NCBI GenBank assembly: GCA_032716605.1 | Contig: CM064509.1 | Location: 44,309,120 to 44,373,119, forward strand | DNA: 64,000 bases | Source of the DNA: Paralithodes platypus | Taxonomy: Eukaryota > Arthropoda > Malacostraca > Decapoda > Lithodidae | Direction: 5' to 3' | Part shown: piece by piece, positions 8,922 to 19,100 of the stretch | How the letters are laid out: the number at the start of each line of letters is the position of its first letter | How positions within the stretch are numbered: the stretch's first letter is position 1 | Program-made: the position numbers and the translations under genes | Notes under the pieces: model-generated | The model's database searches: none | What the model saw: the letters and a program-made list of their open reading frames with translations, nothing else | What the model was told of the DNA's origin: nothing

Positions 8922-9830
8922 AGTTAGAGAAGAGTGCAAAAGAGAGGGAATACAAGGAAAGGCTAAATGAAAAGTGGATAGAAGTGAGAGAAATGGAAGA
9001 GAGAGAAGTAGAGATTGAATGGCAACAGTTTAAGGAAGGAGTGAAAGCAAGTGCAGAGGTAGTATGCGGTAAAAGGAAAGTAGGAGGCAGAGGTATCAGG
9101 AAGGGAAGCGAGTGGTGGAATGATACGGTGAGAAATGCAGTTGAGGAGAAGAGACAGTGTTTTGAGAGGGTTTTACAGGATGGTAGTGTTGAGGTACGGG
9201 AGAGGTACAAGGAGAAAAGCAAAGAGGCAAAGCGGAAAATTAGAGAAGTGAAAAAAGATGCAAACGAAAGGTGGGGTCAAAGGTTGAGTGAGAATTTTGA
9301 AGAAAGAAAGAAGATGTTCTGGAAGGAGGTAAATAGAGTAAGGAAAGGAGGACAAAAGAGGGAAGAGTCAGTGAAAGATGCAAATGGAGTATTACAAGTG
9401 GAAGGAGTTAAAGTGAGGAAAAGATATGCTGAGTATTTGAATCTTTGGTAAATGCAAGAGATGGAAGAGAAGCTATGATTGAAGCAGTGGTTGATGGAGA
9501 TAGGTTACCCAGGCCACCCAGGCGGCAGGGAATGAATGAAAGGATTGAGGAAAATGAGGTAAAAGAAGCAGTGAAACAAATGAGAGCGGGAAAAGAAGAA
9601 GGTTTGGATGGTATTGCTGTAAAGAAGGATGAAGATGTGATAATAGATTGGTTGGTGAGACTTTTCAATGTGTGCTTTGCTGTGTCAATGGTATCAATAG
9701 ACTGGAAGAGTGCATGTATTGTTCCGTTGTACTAGGGGAAGGGAGATCGGGAAGAGTGTTGAAGTTATAAATGTATTAGTTTATTATCAGTGGTTGGAAA
9801 GCTGTATGGCAGGGTGTTGATAGAGAAAAT
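8922..9830 (+). pseudogene. RTE-like LINE, linker and start of reverse transcriptase
   Basis: Continuation of 4841-5206 after the nested LINE. A lysine- and glutamate-rich linker (8922-9451: LNEKWIEVREMEEREVEIEW, EWWNDTVRNAVEEKRQCFER, LSENFEERKKMFWKEVNRVR) is followed in another frame by the RT entry region (9480-9830: GDRLPRPPRRQGMNERI, WKSACIVPLY, SVVGKLYGRVLIE). At least one frameshift (about 9445) and stops (9733, 9820) break it, and it ends at about 9830 before the catalytic palm. Confidence 0.7.
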
Positions 9831-10517
9831 ATAATTAAATATATACAATTAGTGTATGGTGGATGAAAGTGAGACGAAACACAGAGGAAAGAATTCCTAA
9901 ACACGGTATTCGAAATATCACATCAAGATTTACAAGAACATAAAGGCACGTTCACGCGGTCACCTTTAAGACTCCACCTGAGCCGTACGGGTGACTCGTC
10001 TAAAATCTTGTGACAACTTCTTTATAACCTCAACTCTCTGCATTGCAGCTCTAGGATCATTACCTAAGGCATTGAAGTCTCCTTGGATCACGGAAGATAC
10101 GGGACTCCCATTTGTTATTGCAATGAAAGTTAATGATTATTTATGTGTATAATGCCCTTATGTATACTTCCCAATATTATCTGATTTAATACTAGACTCT
10201 CACTTTTGAGTTATTTTAATATTAGTAACTTGTTCTGAAGTAAGAACAATACCTTTGCATTATTATTATTTAGGATCCCAACTGATGATCCTCATTATTA
10301 TTTCCTTCCTATGTTTATACAATAATACTTTCATATATGTTCTTCCATGTGTTGTTATTGAGTACTACATTGAACTATTGAATACCATTTTTATTACATA
10401 TTTATTACATTATACTCGGTACGTTCCTGTCAAGTATATTTAAGTCCATCAACCCAGAAGTGGATTGTTTTACGGACTGTATCAAGGGAACTAACTTATC
10501 AGAACCCGGCACAATAC

Positions 10518-10692
10518 TAAAACGAAGTAGTGACAGATAATAGCCGAAATGAGGGCTGATGCATTTTAATATAAAATATAGACTCAGAACGAAGTAGCGA
10601 CTTATAATAACCCGAATACAGGTTGATAAAGTATAGAATATTAAGACACAGAACAACGTAGTGTTTTATAAATAGCCGAAATAAAGGCTGAT
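10518..10692. repeat. three-unit degenerate tandem repeat, period about 66 bp
   Basis: Units start near 10,519, 10,586 and 10,651 with AACGAAGTAG-like sequence (third AACAACGTAG). Each contains a variant of TAGCCGAAATGAGGGCTGAT. The copies diverge substantially, so the array is old. Confidence 0.65.
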
Positions 10693-11347
10693 GAATACAG
10701 GAATGTATAATCTGAATTCCTAAACTTGGTTGTGAAATAATATCATTAACCGGGTAACGTAATTGATCGGATTATTCACAAGAACTAATATAGATTAGAA
10801 ATCTTGAACATACTGTAGATTAATTCAATCTCAACGAAACGGGGTTTTACTTTTAATGTTGGCGACTTTGTACTCTAAGTGATCTCTTATGAAAAATGGA
10901 TAGCACTTGTCCGGAGTTTGAAATTAAGTTTTAAGAAGGAAAATTGCTCTCGTTACACACTTCACTTCGAACTTGGACACTCAATCAATAATAACACAAC
11001 TGAATCAAATCTGTGAGCGTTCACTAAGTATCACGTATAATAATATAGAGTATGTGACGTAAGTAAAAATTATATATAACGTTGATGTGGACTTATATTG
11101 GTTAAATAATGAATATTATATATATTTATAATTAACCTGCACAGATGGAAGATAGGTTATCGTCATACGCGAACAAATTAGGGCATGGATAGTCCAGAAA
11201 AGGCCCCTATGATAATGTTAATTTGAACACTCGCATATTTTATATTACCTTCACAATAATTTCCAAAACATAGTAATCTATATTTTATTAATTTCACCAC
11301 AACACCAAACACCCCCAATGAAATAAATTAAAGTATATAATTATGTG

Positions 11348-11470
11348 ATTCACCGGGATTCGAACCTGATTTTTGCCACCTTAACCATTACACCACCAGG
11401 ACGGTTAAAGGTTTATGCACACGCCTATGACTTATTATCCATTCTCGAATACTGGATATTAATCTAATCA
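11348..11470 (-). mobile_element. tRNA-derived SINE-like unit with upstream palindrome
   Basis: On the minus strand an A-box-like GGTGGTGTAATGGTTAAGG (11,380-11,398) is followed by a perfect B box GTTCGAATCCC (11,355-11,365), the internal pol III promoter arrangement of tRNAs. It cannot fold into a full tRNA: the anticodon arm is missing. Upstream (11,433-11,464) is an imperfect palindrome around ATTAATATCCA. The unit at 60,733-60,975 has the same palindrome, spacer and boxes, so it is a dispersed family rather than a tRNA gene. Confidence 0.55.
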
Positions 11471-11535
11471 TGTTCATATTCCCAACCGCACTATGGTAGA
11501 CCTAATGTTTAAGTGAGAGGAAAGAATATTCATGG

Positions 11536-11965
11536 TAGTAGGGTCATTTGCTTGGAATCCGTAACCATTTGGTTCCTACCTTTTTCTCTCGATGGATTTT
11601 CCAACCTGAACCATTTTAAAGGAAAATTAGCTCCTATGCCCCTCTGAAAAATGACGGCTAACTCTGCTAGAACCCAATATTCAAAATGGCCACCAACGCC
11701 ATCTTGAAAAACATGAAATGTAATATCTCTGGCATCAGATGAGCTACAAGGACGAATGAGGTGTCCTTTTTCACTAATTCTGGCATTACAAATCCACTGG
11801 AATGGTTATTGTATTGTATTGTATTGTATATTGTATTGTTATTGTATTGTATTATACTAATTGTACATACTAATCTGCCACTTCACTGTCACTACATGAT
11901 TCACTGTATGAGCCACTATCAGAATCACTGTCCTCACTTTCGCTGCTATCATCACTGTTGTTCTC
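11536..11965. repeat. left terminal inverted repeat of copy A (about 430 bp)
   Basis: Starts TAGTAGGGTCATTTGC. Contains a (TATTG)n-like tract at 11,806-11,850 and extends through the stop codon into the last 36 or so codons of the minus-strand ORF (acidic Ser/Asp/Glu tail ending EVAD). The inverted counterparts are 24,057-24,485 and 29,489-29,916. Confidence 0.85.
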
Positions 11966-13940
11966 TGCCTTCGGATTTGTAGGTAGTGGTATGGATGGGG
12001 GAAGTGGGGGCTGGGTTGAACGGACAGGCAGACATAGGCCATTTACAAGATGCCATCCATGGCCGATCGGTGAGGGGTGACTTTGGAGCTGGTAATGCTT
12101 TTGCAAATATGCAAGATAGTTTGCACGCTCCAAGTGTGGACGGAGACTGTCCAAGTCAGGCACAAGTCGGATAGTGCTTTTTTTCTTCTGAGCTTCTCCA
12201 CTTCGCTGCCCTCGCATCTCCCAGGGTCTTGCTTTTGGTATCACCATAGACATATCGAATGAAAAACCGCTCCAAATCACTGATGACCTGTTCTGTGACT
12301 AGAAGCTGTGTACCACATGCTGCTAGCAGGTCGTGTGCCTCTTTAGACTTCTCCAGACGATCTGCGATGAGCTTCTTGCTTGCTCCATAGAAGCCAGAGT
12401 TGTGGTCACACCCAGTGAGGACATGAAGTGGTATGATGGATGCAGCCATTGCCTCACTGCACAAACATCGGGCATCGATCAGCTGACGTTTGCTGACGTT
12501 CTGAGCAACATATGCAGCTTGCACGTAGTTGTCTGTGTCCTCTGTGTCAAGAACAACAGCTGCTGTGTAGCTGTCTGACCGGAGCACACTATATATGGTG
12601 AGCATTGCCGTATCTGCCTCTGCATGGGAGCATGTGAGCTCTGGCACAAGCTTGCCTGTGGTGAGATTCTTTGCAGTGCTGCCAACTACACAGTAGATGA
12701 TCTCGGTGCTAGTTGTTGCTGCTGTTCTCTGGAATTCCGTTTGAAGAAATTCCTGAAGGAGGATTTTGTTCTCAGGTTTACCCAGGAGAGCATGGAAAAC
12801 TTTACTAGAAGGAAATTTATCTTCTGTCTTCATGAAGGCATTGCTGATTGGCAGGTTTTTTGGCGCAGTATTCTCTCACTGTCCTTGATCGTGTAATTCT
12901 GATCATATGAATCATTGACGCAAATGATGTACTCAGCATGCTTGTGTCTCGTTAGAACGAAGTGCAATTCACTTCCGACCTCTTTGAGAGTTGTCGAGAA
13001 GTTTGATGCAAACTTGGCACCGGGAACTGGTTTATCCTCGTGACTCTCGGAAGGAAGTTCTGTATCAAATGATTCTGGCTGCACAAACATTACATTAGTG
13101 CGGTGTGACTGGCCAGCTCCGGTCAGTGTGTCGCTCCACCGGTCAGTGTGTCGCTCTTGAAGTCATCGTTGACGACTATAGCGAGAGCAGGCTTACCCTC
13201 AGCTAGTTCGAAGGGGCAATCAGATGAGCACTTGAGGTCATTGACCACCCAAAAATCTCGCAGCATGCATAAGTACGTCATTGTAACTGATGCCCAGTCC
13301 ATATTTGTGCATTATGTCGACTATCTCCCTACTCTTGGTCAGTCCATGTAGCAAGACAGAAAGATTTATCTCAAATGCAGTGCGTTTTCCAGTGATGTAG
13401 CTTGTGAGGATAGATGCAATCGATCGGACGGATGGACTGTCATCAATTGCAGACTTATTTGGGTGTTTCAGCCATGTGAGCAGCTTCAGCAGGAGCTCAC
13501 TGAGGTCTTCTTCTCTCTCCAACTCGTGTATATATGGGAGCCAGGGAATAGTATTTGTCCTGATGACTTGCTCTTTGAGTCGTGCCGCAACATTCATCAC
13601 CAACTGATCATTGCTGACACCCAATGAAGATATTGCCGCCTCGATGTATGTACCTGCTGCTGTTGTATCATATACCAGTTCACTCACATTCTTTTGAATG
13701 CGTTCATGAAATCCGATGTCTTCCCCAAATTCATTGACGAGAATTTCCTCTAAGTAGCTGGATTTTATTACTGAGTTATGTCTGTGATTTGAGATAATGC
13801 GCTTATAGTCCTGCAGCAGGCCTTGCAGTGTGCGAATTTCATGGTCTTTGAAGATGACTTGACGAATATGATGAAAGAAGAGAGCTTGGGCCTCTCGGAA
13901 GTTTACACGCTGCAGATGTTGAGTGCTTTCATCTGAAAGG
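11870..13940 (-). pseudogene. Academ-like transposase, C-terminal XPG/FEN-like part and middle, copy A
   Basis: Minus-strand blocks. 13,687-13,238 is a helical N-terminal-middle region (PWLPYIHELEREEDLSELLL). 13,090-12,830 joins directly to KHAEYIICVNDSYDQNYTIK because the core is deleted. 12,833-12,156 holds nuclease-like motifs: SHAEADT (acidic motif), VVLDTEDTDNYVQAA (DxD) and LTGCDHNSGFYGASKK (GxD), in the order and spacing of XPG/FEN PIN-type nucleases. 12,280-11,870 is the tail with LRPHLERANYLAYLQKHY and an acidic serine-rich end. Several frame changes separate these blocks. The role is presumably DNA processing during transposition (inference). Confidence 0.6.
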
Positions 13941-15839
13941 TGTTACGTCCTGGGATATATAAACACTGGGCTCTTTCTATTGGACTAGGTATGCGGCAAC
14001 AAGCAACAACGGAAAATGCTAGATCCAACCCTTATCTATAAACCCAGGCAACAAACCACCCTAAACCATCAAGAGTCCTGCCTGGACAACGAGGTATCCT
14101 ATGACTCGGTTACAGGGTGCACGCACTATAGACTGCTGATAGTCAAGCAGGCTATATAAAAGATCACACAATTAATTTGACTTAAAGCTTCAAGGAAAAG
14201 ATAGATAACGGAATTAAATTGCAGAAACAATTTAATAACAAACTAGAAGAAAGTACATTTAACGTTACGTTAATTAATACAACTAATCACCCCTGCGTGA
14301 AAGAAGGTGAAAGCAAACAGTCCTCAAAACATCGTACCGGTAGACAAGATGCGGGTTTCTAAACTGCATGCGGCTACTGTAGGATCTGATGCTTAGCAAA
14401 GAAAGTACGTTACGGATTTAGAGAACTCTTAACTCATAAGCAGGAATAAATACTAGTGATAGGCCATACAGTGTATAATGGCATAGGTATAATTAAATAA
14501 AGGTAGCAACTCGCAACATAACCACATACAGGTGTGCTTCTCACTCTTAGTCAGGCAAGCCTGCTCGGACAGAGTCTCTAAGCCACACCCTGACTCACAA
14601 TGCTCACAAAAACGGTAAACTGTGGCACAATAACAAGCATGCAGAGATAATAAACCCCTAGCTGTTAATCTGCCAGGTGGCAGAGGTCTAGCCGGAAGGA
14701 TATAGGCTTCGGATACCCGGGCTGAGCCACCTGCTCTAGCCTAGGGACGTTCCCAAGTCTGTGCGCCAAATTACTCTAATTGAAAGGGTGATCTCTTGAG
14801 AGACTCAGATCGAAAGTATCTGACTCTCTCCTGGCGACCCTAAAACAAAAGCAAGACGTGCTAGCGCAGTGCTGAGTGGACTAGGCAAGGGCCCTCACAC
14901 AACACAACACTAGACACACAGGGACACAGACAAGAAAATGCCCCCAGACTCCCACGGGTATCCTAGTAAAGTCGTGCGGGTCCACAGGACTCGCACCAGC
15001 AGACTTTACTTAAAGGATCGCAAAAAGCCTCCCCTCCGGTCTAGCCCCTGCTAACCTGACACAAGAACACACTAGCAAGCATGAAACCACCAAATATGAG
15101 ACAACAAAAAAGCTTCCTAGGTCTCATTAACAATTAAATCTCTGCATAAGACCCAAAATCCTATCTAGTTATCTGAGAGCTCGTCGTTAATACAATAATA
15201 GATATAAGGTCTATCAAGGGGATGGGATAATTAAATAGATTGGTGAAGTAGTGGAAGGAAGGTATACAAAGTAAGAGAGAAAGTTTCTAAGTGGGGTTGA
15301 GAGGGATAGATATCAAGGGGGTCCGAAGGGTACGACAGTGAGGTGAGCTCTGAGTCTTGAATCTGTCTGGACCCCACCCTAGGCATGCAAAATACATCCC
15401 ATGCTTGGCAACACTCAACAAACTTGCCGGGTCAAAATCCTCTACCCCTGGCATGAGTCGAAACTAAGCCTAACGTTGCTATCAAATGCACGTGGCAACA
15501 TCAGGCTCGTCCCAAGCTGGACTCTCCGCGCGAAGCAACGGCCCCCAGCCGGTCTCTCTCTCCCGCTCGTCTCCTCCCACTCTCACTAGACTTACATCTT
15601 ATATGTTATAATGAAACAATCAACTATCGAGAATAAAATATACTAAGATGCGTTGGTTAAGAATAAGGGCAGCTTCAAGCTGTGAAACAACATAAGAATA
15701 TCCCAGACATTAGTTACATTGTCGTAGGATATATACTAAGGAAAATCCGGCCGGCCGGCTGCCGCCAACCGGTTTCTAAACGGCTGGGCAGCCGACGCGC
15801 GCGCATGCCCGCACATGGCTACTATGCAGGAGCGTCACA
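13941..15839 (-). repeat. 3' LTR of the gypsy element (left LTR)
   Basis: 1,899 bp, TG...CA bounded. Relative to the other LTR it has about 59 extra bases around 15,674-15,740 and only scattered substitutions (for example AATGCT against AACGCT near 14,018). LTRs of nearly 1.9 kb are long for this group. Confidence 0.95.
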
Positions 15840-15853
15840 CCTCCCCCAAGATA
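15840..15853 (-). promoter_or_regulatory. polypurine tract next to the 3' LTR
   Basis: The minus strand reads ATCTTGGGGGAGG directly before TGTGACG of the LTR. A purine run in this position primes plus-strand cDNA synthesis in LTR elements. Confidence 0.75.
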
Positions 15854-16164
15854 TAAGACCCTTGACTAACTTCTTCATATCTAACAGAAAGCTTCTCATA
15901 GTACCACACACTGTTGCGACACAAGGCACTATATATAAAAAAAATAAAGACTGTTGCGCTCCACCGAGCAAGTTCAACTAACTTAGCGACAATAAGCGAA
16001 AACATTCAACTTAGATACTGCTACAACATCTTATACAAAATTCTACATGTTATAAAAATAAAGAGTTTTTATAAGGTTTTTGCTTTTTTAATTTGTTTTT
16101 TTCTCGGCTGAACTACAGTGACAGCCTATTTTGCTCCACACTCAACCCTCAATCCTGTGGCAGT
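15854..16164. other. gypsy 3' untranslated segment
   Basis: About 310 bp between the stop codon of the 1,700-codon ORF and the polypurine tract. A/T-rich, without ORF or recognisable motif. Confidence 0.6.
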
Positions 16165-19100
16165 CTAACCAACATCATCCACCCTTGATAGACAATCCGC
16201 TATCACGTTATCAGAACCGGCAATATGGCGTATGTCCAGATTATACTCCTGAAGCATGAGTGACCACCTGGTGAGCCTCATATTCCGGTTATGAAACTGA
16301 TTCAAGAATTTCAGAGGGTGATGATCGGTATAAACCACTACGACTGGTCCGAAAGCAGGAACATATACATCGAAGTGCCTGAGCGCCAGCACTATCGCCA
16401 GGAGTTCTTTTTCAATTACAGAGTAATTCCTTTGTGCACTATTGAATTTTTTACTGTAAAAACTCACTGGATGTTCGATACCTTCATCATCTGTCTGTAA
16501 CAAGACAGCCCCAGCCCCTACGCCACTGGCATCAGTTGCCAGCTGAAAAGGTCTGCTGAAGTCCGGGGCCCTGAGTATGGGGTGGGTACATAACAGGTGT
16601 TTCACCAAGGAAAACGCCTCTGCACACTCAGGAGACCACCGGAACTTCTTGTCCTTAGATAATAAGTCAGTTAAAGGTGCAAGTACAGTCGAATAGCCTT
16701 TGATGAAGCGACGATAATAGCCTATCATACCTAGAAACCGCATGATTTGTTTCTTAGTCGTAGGCTGGGGAAACTGATCGATGGCTTTGATCTTTGTCTG
16801 TGGAGGGCACACCTGACCCATCCCCACCTCGAACCCCAGGTACAAAACTGTGGCTTTGACAAAATCGCACTTACCCAGGTTTACCACCAAACCTGCTTCA
16901 TTCAGTTTATTAAAAAGCTGTCCGATGTGAGCACAGTGACTGTTAAAATCATCGTCGTATATTATGACATCATCTAGGTACACCGTACAGTTGGGAATGT
17001 CGGCTACAATGTCGTTCATTAATTTCTGAAACGTTGCAGGGGCATTTTTCAGCCCGTATGGCATAACAAGGCAACGATATGTGGCACCGTCCACCACAAA
17101 CCCACACACCTCTCGCGCTCGCTCAGATAAGGGCACTTGCCAATAACCCTTAACAAGGTCTATCTTAGTGAGGAACTTGGCTTTTCCTATCTTATCCACA
17201 CTGTCATCCACGCGAGGGAGAGGGTAGGCATTTGTGGGGGTTAAACCATTCAACCTGCGGAAATCTATACAAAACCGCACCTTGCCATCTGGTTTGGGCT
17301 GCAGTGTGACGGGGGAAGTCCACCTTACTGCACCCTCAGAAATCAGCCCAGGTTTCAGCATATAATCCAGCTCTTCCCTAAGTGCTGGTAATTTAATAGG
17401 GGGAACACGGTATGGCACTGATTTAAAGGGCGGGTGGTCCCCAACATCGACATCGTGCACCGCTTGAGTAGTGAGGCCAGGATGCTCCGCGAAAACAGCT
17501 GGGTTTGAATCAAACAAGTGCTGCACAGCTACACGCTGTTGCTCAGGCAGGTGCAATATCGACTCGTGAGCCACTTGTCTAGAATTCCCCGCCCACTGAT
17601 CCACGGAAACATGACAATCCCAATTATCCTCCCCCGCAGCTTGACTGTCCCTTCCTCCTTCTCCACCACGATCGCTGCAGATCAACATCGGGACAGTGAG
17701 AGGCTCGGAGGGGCACCTCACATACTCTTTCATCAGATTTACATGGCAAAGTTGGTTCTTTTTCTTACGATCAGGAGTAGCTACTAAATAGTCGAGATCA
17801 GAAACCTTCCTTACAACCCGATACGGACCAGAATACTTGGCAGACAAGGGGTGTACCACCAGAGGCAGTAGTATCAGTACCTCCTGATCTACTTCAAACT
17901 CCCTCAGCTTCACCTTCTGATCGTATCTGTCCTTCATCTGAGCTTGTGAACTCTTAAGGTTCCGACCTGCTACCTCCAAGCTCTTTAGCATTCTCTCACG
18001 GCTTTCAACTACATACTTTAGAAGCGAGCATGGCTTTGTGACTCCCTCCCAGATATCCTTGACTATGTGGAGGGGCCCCCTGACCCTGTGTCCAAAAACC
18101 AACTCGTTCGGGCTAAATCCCAAGCTCTCCCCAGGTACTTCTCTCGCAGCAAATAAAACGTATGGGAGACCTAGATCCCAGTCCTTCCCATTTTCCATGC
18201 AATAACACCGCAACATACTCTTGAGAGTCGAGTGCCACCTTTCCAAAACTCCCTGACTCTCGGGATGGTAGGCAGATGACACCACAGACACTATCCCATG
18301 TTGCTGCATGGTCTGCTTAAACAGAGCAGAAGTAAAATTGGATCCCTGATCAGACTGGATCTCCTGAGGGTAGCCATAACGAGAGAAATAGACAAGTAGG
18401 TTTTTGACAACAGTCTTAGCCATCCTGTTGCGCATGGGGTAAGCATCTGGATACCGTGTTGCTACATCCATTACAGTTAGTAAAAATTTATTGCCGGCAC
18501 TAGTGGGGGACAATGGGCCAACCATATCGATAACTACTTTGCTGAAGGGCGGCCCAATGACAGGGATGGGTTGTAACGGGGCTCTCGGGATGACCTGATT
18601 GGGTTTCCCAACAACTTGACAAGTGTGACACTGTGACACCCATGACACGACACTCGCCTTTAACCCAGGCCACCAGAAAAGCTTGCTCAGAGCTGCCTCC
18701 GTCTTACGTGCCCCCAGGTGCCCTGCCAAAGGCACATCATGAGCTAATCTCAATAAGCTCTCACGGCACACCCTCGGTACTACTAACTGGTCCACTAATC
18801 CTGACCCGCCATCCCACTTTTTCTTGGGATCCTGATGTCTCCGATACAAGATCCCCTCGGACAAGAAAAAATCACCAGGCTGCGTATCCCCATCGCTCTC
18901 CAGTTCGACAGCACCATTACCACACGCCCTGACTTCAGGATCTTCCAGCTGCAAGGAACATATATCAGCAGGTGCGAGATTATCCAAGTTCATCTTAAAT
19001 AATTTATTTCCACCTCCAATGTCCCGCTGAGCCATCCTTTCCTCACGCTGCGCATAACGATGCTGTCGCAGAGTCTCTTCCTGCCCTGCACCTGCACTAG

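Larger units (their letters stand above)
9831..11535. other. AT-rich stretch without recognisable genes
   Basis: No ORF above 83 codons and nothing with recognisable motifs. It contains the three-unit tandem repeat at 10,518-10,692, the SINE-like unit at 11,348-11,470, and otherwise A/T-rich sequence with short homopolymers. The segment at about 9880-10,110 is less AT-rich and may be an unrecognised element. Confidence 0.6.

Noticed and set aside
11348..11404. Genuine tRNA gene on the minus strand
   Set aside because: The B box is perfect, but the anticodon arm and acceptor pairing are missing, and a sibling repeat exists at 60.7 kb. A SINE-like unit fits better.
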